DNA of 64,000 bases. Source: Bog-756 sp963830165. Lineage in GTDB: Bacteria > Actinomycetota > Acidimicrobiia > Acidimicrobiales > RAAP-2. The DNA lies in the NCBI GenBank assembly GCA_963830165.1, contig CAWHKZ010000006.1, forward strand, positions 124,001 to 188,000. Direction: 5' to 3'. The translations under genes and the position numbers were made by a program. Positions 27,187-37,082 of the stretch are shown here, in pieces. The notes under the pieces were generated by a model. It searched no databases. It saw only the letters and a program-made list of their open reading frames with translations, and was not told the DNA's origin. The number at the start of each line of letters is the position of its first letter. Within the stretch, counting starts at the first letter, position 1.

Positions 27187-27218
27187 CCACCCAATCCGAG
27201 ACGAGGGAAGGACCCATC

Positions 27219-27484
27219 ATGTGCACCTACCGGACGACGACCCTGCCCGTCGAGGGCAGCGGCAAGGGGGGCGAGGGGTGGTTCCCGGTGACCGACGCGT
27301 CGGTCTACTTCGACCACCCGGTCCACGCCCCGGCCGACCACACGCTCAACGTGGACCTGCGCAATCCCGACCGGGGTGCGTCGGCCCGCGTGGCCGTCGA
27401 ACTGGACCCGCGTCGGCCCGGGCACTGGCCCTGGCCATCCTGGACATGCTCGACTCGGCGCCGCCCGGGCTCATCCCCTCGTAG
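27219..27484 (+). CDS. Small DUF6295-like protein, one frameshift
   Basis: About 88 residues: MCTYRTTTLPVEGSGKGG, then WFPVTDASVYFDHPVHAP, HTLNVDLRNP and, after a one-base frame change near 27410, ASARALALAILDMLDSAPPGL. The pattern (MCTY, EGSGKG, WFxVTDASVYxDHP, HTLNxD, RVAVEL) is that of the actinobacterial DUF6295 family, for which no function is established. The two histidines and the Cys near the start could bind a metal; this is only a guess. It lies 32 bases after the dienelactone hydrolase with a GGGAAGGA Shine-Dalgarno, so it probably belongs to the same operon. Its end overlaps the convergent membrane-protein gene by 14 bases. Confidence 0.65.
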
Positions 27485-28214
27485 GGGGCACGGGGCGGGT
27501 GTTCCCCGCTACTGGCCGCTCGACTCCGGAGGGGGCGGTGGTGGCGGGGGAGGCGGCGGCGGGGGTGCGGAACCGACCGGCGGAGGCGGCGGGCGGAGGT
27601 GCCGGGTAGGCCGTCCCGGGCTGGGGCGCGGGCGGGTAACCGGCGCCGGGCGGAGGCGGCGGCGGTGCGTAGCCACCCTGCTGGGGATAGCCCGCCGGCG
27701 CCGGCGGATAGCCCGCCTGGGTGGGGTATCCCGGTTCCGCGCCGAAGCTGCCGGCCAGCGCGGCCGGTCCCTGCGGACCGCGGTAGGTGCTCTTGCCGAG
27801 CCACAGGATGAACCAGAAGATGACGGGCACGATCGGGATCGGCAGGAAGACGAGCCCGACGGTGAAGCCGGCCCCGTGGCCGAAGCTCTTCGAGACGTCG
27901 TGGATCACGATGATGGCGACGATGAAGAGGGCGAGCCAACCCACGTAGGGGATCAGGTAGAGCAGGAGGAACCATCCCCACGACTTGGGCCGTCCGGCCA
28001 CCCGGAGCAGGACGATCCACTGGTAGATCGGGATGAACGCGGCCCAGGCCGGCTGGCCCTGAGGCGCGGCCTTCTTGTAGGTGCCCCACACCGGTAGGTA
28101 GAACACGATGTAGAAGAGGAGCGAGTAGAGGAGGAAGCCCCCGCCGCCGTGGCGGGTGGTCGTGGCGGCGATGAGTGGGTCGCATGGCGACTCCTCCCGT
28201 GCGGGCCCCGCCAT
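27471..28214 (-). CDS. DUF5684-like membrane protein with Pro/Gly/Tyr-rich tail
   Basis: About 240 residues: three or four membrane segments in the first 130 (FLLYSLLFYIVFYLPVWG, WGWFLLLYLIPYVGWLALFIVAIIV and FLPIPIVPVIFWFILWLG cores), with the family-like KAAPQGQPAWAAFIPIYQW loop, then a cytoplasmic tail of ~100 residues rich in PP, GYP and AP repeats. In-frame ATG at 28214 has no ribosome site. A better start is ATG at 28185, eight bases after GGGAGGAG, but the next base would have to be extra for MDPLIAATTTRHGGGG to read in frame. I favour that reading. Function unknown; the family resembles signal-peptidase-like small membrane proteins. Confidence 0.6.
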   Translation of the reverse strand: MAGPAREESPCDPLIAATTTRHGGGGFLLYSLLFYIVFYLPVWGTYKKAAPQGQPAWAAFIPIYQWIVLLRVAGRPKSWGWFLLLYLIPYVGWLALFIVAIIVIHDVSKSFGHGAGFTVGLVFLPIPIVPVIFWFILWLGKSTYRGPQGPAALAGSFGAEPGYPTQAGYPPAPAGYPQQGGYAPPPPPPGAGYPPAPQPGTAYPAPPPAASAGRFRTPAAASPATTAPSGVERPVAGNTRPVPPTRG

Positions 28215-28320
28215 CGGGGCCGGCCCCATGCTGCCATCCGGACGCTCGCGGTGCCGGGATACCGCCCAGTGACCAGCACGCCGCCCACCGGTGCCCGCGG
28301 TCGGGGTCGCACCCCCTGAG

Positions 28321-28334
28321 TAAGGTCGCCTCCC
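28321..28334 (+). promoter_or_regulatory. Putative promoter of the recCBD operon
   Basis: TAAGGT at 28321-28326 lies eight bases before the GTG start at 28335, with no Shine-Dalgarno sequence between. It is divergent from the DUF5684-like gene. Confidence 0.4.
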
Positions 28335-31300
28335 GTGGACGACACCCCTCGGGCCAGCGGGCTCCGCATCTACTCGTCCGATGGCGCGGAGGCCCTGGTG
28401 GGCAGGTTGGCCGACGTGGTGACGGCCGATCCGCTCGACCCGATGGAGCCCGAGTGGCTGGCCGTCCCCTCCGACGGCATGCGGCGCTGGGTCACCCTCG
28501 AACTCGCCCGCCGGCTCGGCGCGAGCGGCCCCGGCGAGGGCGACGGGGTGGCGGCCAACATCCACCGCGCCTATCCGGGGACACTGCGCAGCCTGGTCCT
28601 CGAGGCGGCGTCGGCTGCGGCCGGGGGCCCGCTCCCGGGGGCCGATCCCTGGCAGATCGACCGGATGGTCTGGCCGCTGCTGGCCGTCCTCGACGACCTC
28701 GCCGGGCGGGACGACCTGCCCGAGTTCACCGCGCTGCCCGACGGGGCGTCGCGCTTCACCAGGGTCCGCGCCGTCGCCGACCTCTTCGACCGCTACCACC
28801 TCCACCGACCCGAGATGGTCCGGGCCTGGGCCGACCCCACCGGTCCCGACGGGGGCCTGGTCGACGGATCGCTCGAGCCGTTGTCGCCGCACGCCCGGTG
28901 GCAGCCGCGGCTCTGGCGCCTGCTGCGTGCCGAGATCGGCACGCCCAGCCCCGCGGAGCGGATGCCGGAGGTCCTGGACATGGTCGGGGCCGGCGCCCTC
29001 GAACTCGACCTTCCGGGACGGCTGCTCCTCTTCGGCTTCACCTCCCTGCCCGCCCGCGACTTCCTCCCGCTCGTCGACGCGGTGGCCCGGGAGCGGGAGG
29101 TGCACCTGTTCCTGTTGGAGCCCCACCGGTTCGACCTCGCCGCCCTGCGGGGGACGTGGCCCCGACCGCAGGGCACCCGACCACGCCTCCGGTCCGAGGA
29201 CCCGACGGGTAACTCGGTCCGCCAGCCGCTCCTCCGCTCGTGGGGCCGGCTGCCCCGTGAGTCGGCGGTGCTCCTGGCCGACGGCATCGTCCCGCAGACG
29301 GAGCGGCTCACCTGGGTGCCGTCATCGGGACCGACCCCGACCACACTGCTGCACCGGCTCCAGACGGACATCCGCGAGGATGCGGAAGCCGTCCCCGGGC
29401 CGTTCGATCCGGACGACCGCTCGGTGCAGTTCCATGCGTGCTTCGGTCCCATGCGCCAGGTGCAGGTCGCCCGCGACGCCATCCTCCATCTCCTGGACGA
29501 CCCGGCGACCGGGATCGACGAGGAGGACGTCCTCGTCGTCTGTCCCGACCTGGAGAGGTTCGCACCCCTCGTCGAGGCCGTGTTCGGGGCACCGGGTGGT
29601 GGACCGGTCGCCGGGGCCCCGTCACTGCGCTACCGGATCGCCGACCGGTCGATCCGTTCGGCCAATCCCGTGCTCGGGGCGACCGTCGCGCTCGTTGGAC
29701 CTGCTCGCCGGGCGGTTCGAGATCTCCCGGGTGCTCGACTTCCTCTCGCTCGCGCCGGTACGGCGCCCGGTTCGGGTTCGACGAGTCGGACCTGGCCGTC
29801 CTCGCCGAGTGGGCCGTCGGGACCCGGGTGCGTTGGGGACTGGATCCGGCGCACCGGTCCGGGTTCGGCGTGCCGACCGACATCGTGGGCAACACCTGGC
29901 AGGCGGCCCTCGACCGGCTCCTGATCGGGTCGTCCGTGACCGGGGGGGAGCTCGACCTGGCCATCGGCGGGGTGGCCCCCTTCGGAGTCGACAGCGGTGA
30001 CACCGATCTCCTCGGCTCGTTCGCGTTCGTCCTCGGTCGGCTGGCCGGGCTGGCCGGCCACACGTCCGGACCCGACCGCACCGTCACCGGCTGGCTCGCG
30101 GCCGTCCGCCGGGCGTGCGGCGACCTCTTCGCCGCGCCCGACCGGGCCGGGTGGCAGTTCGAGGCGCTCGACCGCGTGCTCGCCGAGGTGGTGGAGACGG
30201 CGGTGTCGTCGCGGCGCGGCTCCGCGGTGGCACTCGACCTGGTCGACGTCCGCCGGCTCCTCGAGGACCGCCTTGACCGGGAGCCCGGCCGGCCCGACTT
30301 CTTCCGGGGCGGGGTGACGGTCACCTCGACGGCGTCGCTGCGATGGGTGCCGTTCCGGGTGGTGTGCGTGCTCGGGCTCGACCAGGACGCCGCGGGGTCG
30401 TCCGCGCCCGATGCCGCCGACCTGGCCGCCGCCGCCCCCCAGATCGGCGATCCCGACCCGAGATCGGAGTCTCGCCAGCGCCTCCTGGAGGCCGTCCTGG
30501 CGGCGGGGGACCATCTGCTCGTCGTCCGCGACGGGCGCGACGTCCGGTCGAACCACGTCGTGCCCCAGGTGGTGCCGGCCGCCGAGCTCTTCGACGCCGT
30601 CACCGCGCTGGTGCACGAGGCCGACCGGCCGGCGATGAGGGAGTCCTGGGAGGTCGCCCACCCCCGCCACCCTTTCGACGAGGCGTGCCTGGTCGAGGGC
30701 CGGCTCGTCGACGGGCTGGTATGGAGCTACTCCGGTGGCGACCTGGAGGGGGCGCGCCGCCGCCGGCTGCGGCCCGTCACCCGGACCCCGTTCCTCGACG
30801 GACCCCTCGACGTGGACGAGGAGGAGGTGTTCGAGCTGGAGGAGCTCCGGGCGTTCCTGCGCGACCCGGTGGACGCCTTCCTGCGGCGGACCCTCGAGGT
30901 GCGCCTGCCGCGGCGGGCCGACGAGGTGGACGACATCCTGCCGGTCGAGCTCGACAGCCTCGAGACGTACCGGGTCGGCCAGCAGCTCCTCGACGCCCGG
31001 TCCAGGGGGATGGACGACGACGAGTGGCGGCAGGTCGAGCGGGCGCGGGGGTCGCTGCCGCCGGGCGTGCTCGAGGAGCGGGTGTTCGCCGACCTGTCCC
31101 GGGAGGTCGACGCACTCCTCTCCGAGGCCCGGGCCCGCGGGATCGGCCCGCCGGGCGCCGGGGCGCACGAGGTCGACATCGCCCTCCCCGGGGGAGCCCG
31201 CATCGTCGGCACGGTGCCCCTGGCCCTGGAGGACCCGACACCGGGTCCCGGTCGCACCGTGTTCGCCCGGCCGAGGCAGGCCCATCGTCTGGAGGCCTGG

Positions 31301-31750
31301 CTCGACCTGATGGCCCTGGCCGCGTCGGACCCCGGGACGGACTGGCGGGCCGTCGTGGTGACGCGCCCGAAGAGCGGAACCAGGGCGCTGAAGCCGGTGG
31401 ACCTGGTGACGTCCGCCCCGCCGGCGGAACGGCGGGAGGCCGCCCTCGGGGCCCTGTCGGTCGTGGTCGAGCTGTACCGGCGCGGCAGGCGCGAACCGCT
31501 CCCGCTCTTCGCCGAGTACTCGGCCGCGGTCCACGAGGGCAAGGGACGGGGCGAGGCGTGGAGGTCGTTCCAGGGACGGGGCGACGGCACGCGTCCGGCC
31601 GTCCGGTTGGTGTTCGGCGATGTCGACGAGGACGAGATCTCGCGCCTGGAGCACGTCGAGGGCGATCCGGGTGACGGGCCCGGTCGGGTCGAACGGTACG
31701 CCGGCCACCTGTGGGGCACGGTCCGGGCGACGGCGGAGGAGCGGCCGTGA
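28335..31750 (+). CDS. recC: Exodeoxyribonuclease V gamma subunit (RecC), two frameshifts
   Basis: About 1137 residues when two extra bases, near 29694 and 29764, are allowed for. RecC is the subunit of the RecBCD helicase-nuclease that scans for Chi and splits the DNA ends. Family features are an N-terminal helicase-like fold without Walker residues (LRIYSSDGAEALVGRLADVV, EWLAVPSDGMRRWVTLELARRLG), FHACFGPMRQVQVARDAIL, EDVLVVCPDLERFAPLVEAVF, and FRGGVTVTSTASLRWVPFRVVCVLGLDQDAAG further on. Both breaks fall in the stretch between RSANPVLGATVAL and RFGFDESDLAVLAEW, where the family sequence continues smoothly in the next frame. Its stop overlaps the recB start (GTGA). Confidence 0.82.
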
Positions 31751-34700
31751 CCGACCACGTGTTCGACATCCTCGACCGGCTGCCGGAGGGGCAGGTGGTC
31801 ATCGAAGCCAGCGCCGGGACGGGCAAGACCTACACCCTGGCCTCGTTGGCCACCCGGTTCCTGGCCGAGCGGGACATCGCGCCGTCGGAACTGTTGATCG
31901 TGACGTTCACCAGGGCGGCCACCGCGGAGCTGCGATCGCGCATCCGTGGGCAGCTGGTGGCGTCGGGGTCGGCCCTGGCGGAGGGGGCGGCCGTCGACGA
32001 CGACGACCGGCTCTCGTCGTTCCTGGCCATGGAGGACGTCCCGGCGCGGCGGGCCCGGCTCGACCGGGCGGTGGCCGACTTCGACAGCGCGGTCATCTCG
32101 ACCATCCACAGCTTCGCCGGCCAGGTGCGGAGCACCCTCGGGATGACCACGGCGATCGACCCCGACGCCCGTCTCACGTCGGACGTGGCCAAGCTCGTGC
32201 GCCACGCGTGTGCGGACGCGCTGGCCGCCGTGTCGACCGGTGGCGTCCCGGCCGACGAGCTCCCCGGGCTGTCCGAGCTGGTCACGGCCACCGAGAAGTA
32301 CGTGGGCGGACCCGACCTCGTCCTCGAGCCGCAGCCCGGGTGCCCCGGGGCCACGCCGAACCAGACGCGCCTCTACGAGCTCGTGCTCGCCTCCCGGGCC
32401 AATCTCGCAGCCCTCCTCCGGGACTCCGGGACGATGGGCTTCGACGACGTCCTGACCCAGCTGCGCAGCGTGCTCGTCGAGGACACGTCCGCCGCCGTGA
32501 TCGACGCGCTGCGCAGCCGGTTCAAGGTGGTCCTGATCGACGAGTTCCAGGACACCGACCGCGTCCAGTGGGAGATCTTCTCGACCCTCTTCGGCGAGCA
32601 GGCGCCGAACAGCACCCTGGTCCTGGTCGGTGACCCGAAGCAGGCGATCTACCGGTTCCGCGGCGCCGACGTCTCGGTCTACCTCGATGCGGTGGCGTCC
32701 ACGCCCCCCGGCAACCGGTTCACCCTCGGGACGAACTGGCGTTCGGACGGGGCCGCCATCGACGCCATGCACGCACTGCTCGACGGGGTGACGTTCGGGG
32801 CCGAGGCCATCGCCTACTCCGAGGTCGGTCCGTCCCCCGCGCACGCCGCCGTGCGCATGACCGGCGCCGGTGGGGTGGAGCTCTCCGGCCTGTCGATCCG
32901 CCTGGCCACCGGGCCGGCCGTTCCCGGATCGGGCGCCACGGCGTCCGTTCCGCGGACCGCCCGGCTCGTCGAACAGGACCTCGTCGCCCACGTGCGGGAC
33001 CTCCTCGACACGGCCTCGATCCCCCACGACGGGGACGTGACGACCGAGTCCCGCCGCCTGCGCCCTTCGGACGTCGCCGTCCTCGTGAGCTCGGGTGAGC
33101 ACGCCCGGTCCGTCCAGGCGGCGCTCCGCCGTGAGGGTGTCCCGGCCGTCGTCGCCGGTTCGGGCAGCGTCCTGTCGTCCTGGGCGGCGGAACAGGTGCG
33201 GCTGCTCCTGTCGGCCATGGAGCGCCCCTCGGACGTCGGCCGGGTGCGGGCCCACGCGCTGTCCTGGTTCAGCCCGTGGACGGCACGCGAGGTCGCCACC
33301 GCGTCCGACGAGGACCTCGCCGCGCTGCAGGAGCAGCTGGCCGCCTGGTCGGCGGAGCTCGCCTCGCGTCCGGTGGCCGAGGTGCTGGCCTCGATCTGGG
33401 CCCGGACGGGGGTCGTCTCCCGCGTGCTCGGCGAGTACGACGGCGACCGGAACGTGACCGACCTCGACCATCTCGCCGAGCTCCTCCACAACAGCTCACC
33501 CCAGGGGATGGCGGGTGTGGCCGGCCTGCTCGCCGTGCTCGACAACCCTCCGGAGTCCGAGGCCGATCTCGAGGTGGATGCCGACCTGGTGGCCCGGCGG
33601 ATCGAGTCGGAGGCCCAGGCCGTGCAGATCATGACCGTCTGGAAGGCCAAAGGACTGCAGTTCCCGGTCGTCTGCCTCCCCATGCTGTGGCGCTACGAGG
33701 CGAAGGTGACCGACGTCGTGTACTCCGATCCGACCGACGGCACGCGACGGATGGATCTGGCGAGGGGGAAGGACTGGCCGGATCCGACGACGGCGGAGGC
33801 GAGGAGGGAGCTCGCCCGGGACGAGATCGCCTGGGAGCAGTTCCGGGTGCTCTACGTCGCCCTGACGCGGGCGCAGCACTACACGGCGGTCTGGTGGGGG
33901 AACACGCCACGCGGCGGCAGGAAGGCGCTGACCCGCCTGCTGTTCTCGCGCCACCACTCCGACGGGCGGCTCGACCGCGACGTCTTCACGAGCCCGGAGT
34001 GCCCGGTCCCCCCGGACGACCGCGTCGAGGACGCCCTGCGCGGCCTGGAGCGCAGCTCCCGCGGCACGATCCGGGTGGCACCCGTCATCCGGCCCGTCCC
34101 CGCGGTCCCGACCTGGTCGGCGACCGGGGAGATGGTGCCGGAGGAGGACCTCCGGATCAGCACCTTCTCCCGTCAGCTCGACCGGTCGGTGCACCGCTGG
34201 TCGTTCAGCTCGATCACCGCCGGGCCCGACGCCGGGTGGATCGACCCGTTCGACGCGTCGGGGTCCGACCGTGGGGCGGCGGACGAGGAGGGGGCCGAGC
34301 CGCCCGGCGGGTCCGGGCCGGTCGACGGGTCCGTCCCCGATCCCGGTGTGGGGCACCTGGCCGGCCTGCGGGCCGGCACCGAGTTCGGCACCTTCGTCCA
34401 CGGTGTGCTCGAGCGCGTGGACTTCGCCGCGGAGGACCTCGACGCCGACCTGAGGGCGGCCGCCCTCGAGCAGGTGGCCGGGTCGGGATTCGACCTCGAC
34501 ACCCTGGCGCGGGACGGCACGGACGGCCTCCCCCTGCTCGTGGCCGGGCTCCGCGACGCGATCGGGACACCGCTCGGGCCGCTCTTCGGGCCCGCCCGAC
34601 TGGGCGATCTCCGACGCACCGACAGGCTCGACGAGCTGGGCTTCGACATGCGGCTCGGCGAGTCCGGCCGCCATCCCGCGGTCGGGGACATCGGGCGGAT

Positions 34701-35190
34701 CGTCCTCCGCCACCTGCCGGATGCCCACGTGCTCGCGCCGTGGGCCCGGGCCCTCGCAGCCGGCCCGGTCGACGTCCGCCTGGCCGGGTACCTCACGGGC
34801 TCGATCGACCTGGTGGCCCGGGTGGGGGTCGGAGGGGGTCGGCCCGGGTTCGTGGTGGCCGACTACAAGACGAACCGGCTCACGCCCCGGGGACGGGCAC
34901 CCGCCACCACCGACTACGACATCACCCACATGACGGACGCCATGGTCGAGCACCACTACCCCCTCCAGGCCCTGCTCTACGGTGTCGCCCTCCACCGCTA
35001 CCTGCGGTCGAGGAGGCGCCCCGGTGCCGCGCCGGCCGTCGTGCTCGGCGCCGCCTACCTCTTCGTCCGCGGCATGACCGGCGCCGGTGTCGCCCGGGAC
35101 GGGGACCAGCCCCACGGGGTGTTCACCTGGGAGTTCGACCCCGCCATGCTCGAGACGCTGAGCGCGCTCCTCGACGGACGGGTGGTCTAG
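31747..35190 (+). CDS. recB: Exodeoxyribonuclease V beta subunit (RecB), UvrD-type helicase and nuclease
   Basis: A 1147-residue superfamily 1A helicase-nuclease, the engine and nuclease of RecBCD for double-strand break repair. Walker A ASAGTGKT is at residues 21-28; LLIVTFTRAATAEL is motif Ia, VVLIDEFQDTD motif II, LVLVGDPKQAIYRFRGAD motif III, LGTNWRSD motif IV, MTVWKAKGLQFPVV motif V and LYVALTRAQH motif VI. The C-terminal ~250 residues form the PD-(D/E)xK nuclease: GTFVHGVLE, GSIDLVARV, VVADYKTN and YPLQALLYGVAL. All catalytic residues are present. The GTG start overlaps the recC stop by four bases, so subunit ratios are likely set by coupling. No frameshift is needed here. Confidence 0.95.
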   Translation: MTDHVFDILDRLPEGQVVIEASAGTGKTYTLASLATRFLAERDIAPSELLIVTFTRAATAELRSRIRGQLVASGSALAEGAAVDDDDRLSSFLAMEDVPARRARLDRAVADFDSAVISTIHSFAGQVRSTLGMTTAIDPDARLTSDVAKLVRHACADALAAVSTGGVPADELPGLSELVTATEKYVGGPDLVLEPQPGCPGATPNQTRLYELVLASRANLAALLRDSGTMGFDDVLTQLRSVLVEDTSAAVIDALRSRFKVVLIDEFQDTDRVQWEIFSTLFGEQAPNSTLVLVGDPKQAIYRFRGADVSVYLDAVASTPPGNRFTLGTNWRSDGAAIDAMHALLDGVTFGAEAIAYSEVGPSPAHAAVRMTGAGGVELSGLSIRLATGPAVPGSGATASVPRTARLVEQDLVAHVRDLLDTASIPHDGDVTTESRRLRPSDVAVLVSSGEHARSVQAALRREGVPAVVAGSGSVLSSWAAEQVRLLLSAMERPSDVGRVRAHALSWFSPWTAREVATASDEDLAALQEQLAAWSAELASRPVAEVLASIWARTGVVSRVLGEYDGDRNVTDLDHLAELLHNSSPQGMAGVAGLLAVLDNPPESEADLEVDADLVARRIESEAQAVQIMTVWKAKGLQFPVVCLPMLWRYEAKVTDVVYSDPTDGTRRMDLARGKDWPDPTTAEARRELARDEIAWEQFRVLYVALTRAQHYTAVWWGNTPRGGRKALTRLLFSRHHSDGRLDRDVFTSPECPVPPDDRVEDALRGLERSSRGTIRVAPVIRPVPAVPTWSATGEMVPEEDLRISTFSRQLDRSVHRWSFSSITAGPDAGWIDPFDASGSDRGAADEEGAEPPGGSGPVDGSVPDPGVGHLAGLRAGTEFGTFVHGVLERVDFAAEDLDADLRAAALEQVAGSGFDLDTLARDGTDGLPLLVAGLRDAIGTPLGPLFGPARLGDLRRTDRLDELGFDMRLGESGRHPAVGDIGRIVLRHLPDAHVLAPWARALAAGPVDVRLAGYLTGSIDLVARVGVGGGRPGFVVADYKTNRLTPRGRAPATTDYDITHMTDAMVEHHYPLQALLYGVALHRYLRSRRRPGAAPAVVLGAAYLFVRGMTGAGVARDGDQPHGVFTWEFDPAMLETLSALLDGRVV

Positions 35191-35192
35191 CC

Positions 35193-37079
35193 GTGTCGTC
35201 GGGACGTCACCGCTGCCCGCCCGAGGGGTGGGACACCAGTGCCACTGAGCGGTTGCTCCGACCGTGGACCGACGCCGGGGTGCTCGAACGCTACGAGATC
35301 GAGCTCGTCGGCTCGATCAGGCGCCGGTCGTCCGGGCCGGTGTCCGACGACGTCCTCCTGGCCCTGGCCCTCACCGCCCGGGCGGTCCGGCTCGGCCACG
35401 TCTGCCTCGACCTCGACGCGGTCCGCTCCCAGCTCGGTGCGGCGCAGGACGACGGCGGAGCGATCGAGGGGCTCGACCTGCCCGAGCCCGCGGCATGGCG
35501 GGCGGAGCTCGCGGACGCGGCGATCGTGGAGGTGGACCCGCCCATGTCGCCCGGGACGTCGGCGGGTGAGCAGCTCCGACCGTTGGTGCTCGACGCCGGG
35601 CGGCTCTACCTGCAGCGCTACTGGCGGTTCGAGGTCGACGTCACGAGGGAGTTGCGCGATCGGGCCGGCCGCTTCGGCCCGACCGACGACCGAGCGGTGG
35701 AGGCGGCCCTGTCCGCCGTGTTCGCCGGGACCCCGGACGACGGTGACGGTTCGCCGGACCTGCAGCTCGTCGCCGCCCGCCGAGCGCTCACGAACCCGGT
35801 CTCGGTGATCGCCGGGGGCCCGGGCACGGGCAAGACCCATACCGTCGCCCGGATCCTGGCCGCCGCCCACCTGCTCGCCGCGTCGCGCGGTGAGGTCTTC
35901 CGCACCGCCCTCGCCGCCCCGACCGGCAAGGCCGCCGGACGACTGGCCGAGGCCGTGGAGCACCAGGTCCGCGTCCTCGCGGCCGACGGGCGGATCGGTG
36001 CCGGGCCCGCAGGGGCACTGGCCGAGATCGCACCGACCACCATCCACACGCTCCTCGGCTACGGCTCGAGGACGTCGTTCCGGCACCATCGGGACAACCC
36101 CCTCCGCCACGACCTGGTGGTGGTCGACGAGACCTCGATGGTGTCGCTGCCGCTGCTCGCCCGCCTGCTCGACGCCGTGCGTCCCGACGCCCGGCTGGTG
36201 CTCGTCGGCGACCCGTTCCAGCTCGCCAGCATCGAAGCCGGAACGGTGATGGGTGACATGGTCGGGCCCCGGGACCCGGCGGGGGAGCCGGCCGACGCAC
36301 CCCTGGCCGGCCGGGTCACCGAGCTCCGGCGGGGCCACCGCTTCGACGAGGGCTCGCAGACCGCCGCGCTCGCTCTCGCCGTCCGGGACGGGGATGCCGA
36401 GCGGGTCCTGGACCTCCTGTCCTCCGGCGGGTCCGAGGTCCACTGGGTCCGACCCGACGATGCCGGCGCCATGACCGCGATCAGGGACGAGGTGGTGGCC
36501 GCCGCCACCGGGGTGGTGGCGGGCGCACTGGTCGACGACGGCAGGGCGGCCCTGTCCGCCGCCACCCGGATCAAGGTGCTCGCCGCCGTCCGTCGCGGCC
36601 CGCTGGGCCTCTTCGAGTGGAACGACCTGATCGACGCGTCGGTCCAGGCCGCGATCCCACTGGCCCAGCGGGGCGGGCGGCCGCGGGTCGGCACGCCGGT
36701 GATGGTGACCCGCAACGACCGGGTGAACGACCTGGCCAACGGCGACGTGGGCGTGGTCGTCCAGTCCCCCGACGGACGATGGGTCGTGATGGGTGGCTCG
36801 GTGGAGCCGCGCCGGCTCGCTCCGGCCCGGCTGGGGGAGTGGGAACCCTGGTGGGCGATGACGATCCACAAGAGCCAGGGCTCCGAATTCCCCCACGCGG
36901 TCGTGTCGCTGCCCACGGCGGACTCGCCGATCCTCACCCGCGAGCTGCTCTACACGGCCGTCACCCGGGCGAAGCCCGAGGTCACCGTGGTGGGGACGGA
37001 GGAGACGATCCGCCTGGCCGTCGGCCGACCCGTGGCCCGGGCCTCGGGCCTGCGCGATCGGCTGTGGCCGGGAGTCTGA
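35193..37079 (+). CDS. recD: Exodeoxyribonuclease V alpha subunit (RecD), 5'-3' helicase
   Basis: A 628-residue superfamily 1B helicase, the 5'-3' motor of RecBCD. Walker A GGPGTGKTHT lies near residue 210, LAAPTGKAAGRLAEAV is motif Ia, VVVDETSMVSLPLLARLL motif II, LVLVGDPFQLASIEAG motif III, and AMTIHKSQGSEFPHAVV with LLYTAVTRAK are motifs V and VI. The GTG start at 35193 is two bases after the recB stop; the frame runs further upstream only as a shadow of recB. Gene order recC-recB-recD and the close spacing are as in other actinobacteria. The gene ends four bases from the convergent methyltransferase gene. Confidence 0.94.
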   Translation: MSSGRHRCPPEGWDTSATERLLRPWTDAGVLERYEIELVGSIRRRSSGPVSDDVLLALALTARAVRLGHVCLDLDAVRSQLGAAQDDGGAIEGLDLPEPAAWRAELADAAIVEVDPPMSPGTSAGEQLRPLVLDAGRLYLQRYWRFEVDVTRELRDRAGRFGPTDDRAVEAALSAVFAGTPDDGDGSPDLQLVAARRALTNPVSVIAGGPGTGKTHTVARILAAAHLLAASRGEVFRTALAAPTGKAAGRLAEAVEHQVRVLAADGRIGAGPAGALAEIAPTTIHTLLGYGSRTSFRHHRDNPLRHDLVVVDETSMVSLPLLARLLDAVRPDARLVLVGDPFQLASIEAGTVMGDMVGPRDPAGEPADAPLAGRVTELRRGHRFDEGSQTAALALAVRDGDAERVLDLLSSGGSEVHWVRPDDAGAMTAIRDEVVAAATGVVAGALVDDGRAALSAATRIKVLAAVRRGPLGLFEWNDLIDASVQAAIPLAQRGGRPRVGTPVMVTRNDRVNDLANGDVGVVVQSPDGRWVVMGGSVEPRRLAPARLGEWEPWWAMTIHKSQGSEFPHAVVSLPTADSPILTRELLYTAVTRAKPEVTVVGTEETIRLAVGRPVARASGLRDRLWPGV

Positions 37080-37082
37080 GGG

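Noticed and set aside
27534..27700. G-rich low-complexity DNA that might be a repeat element
   Set aside because: It is the coding sequence of the Pro/Gly/Tyr-rich tail of the DUF5684-like protein on the minus strand.
30394..31680. Minus-strand frames opposite recC with Arg/Pro-rich products
   Set aside because: Antisense shadows; recC reads through the region with clear family sequence.
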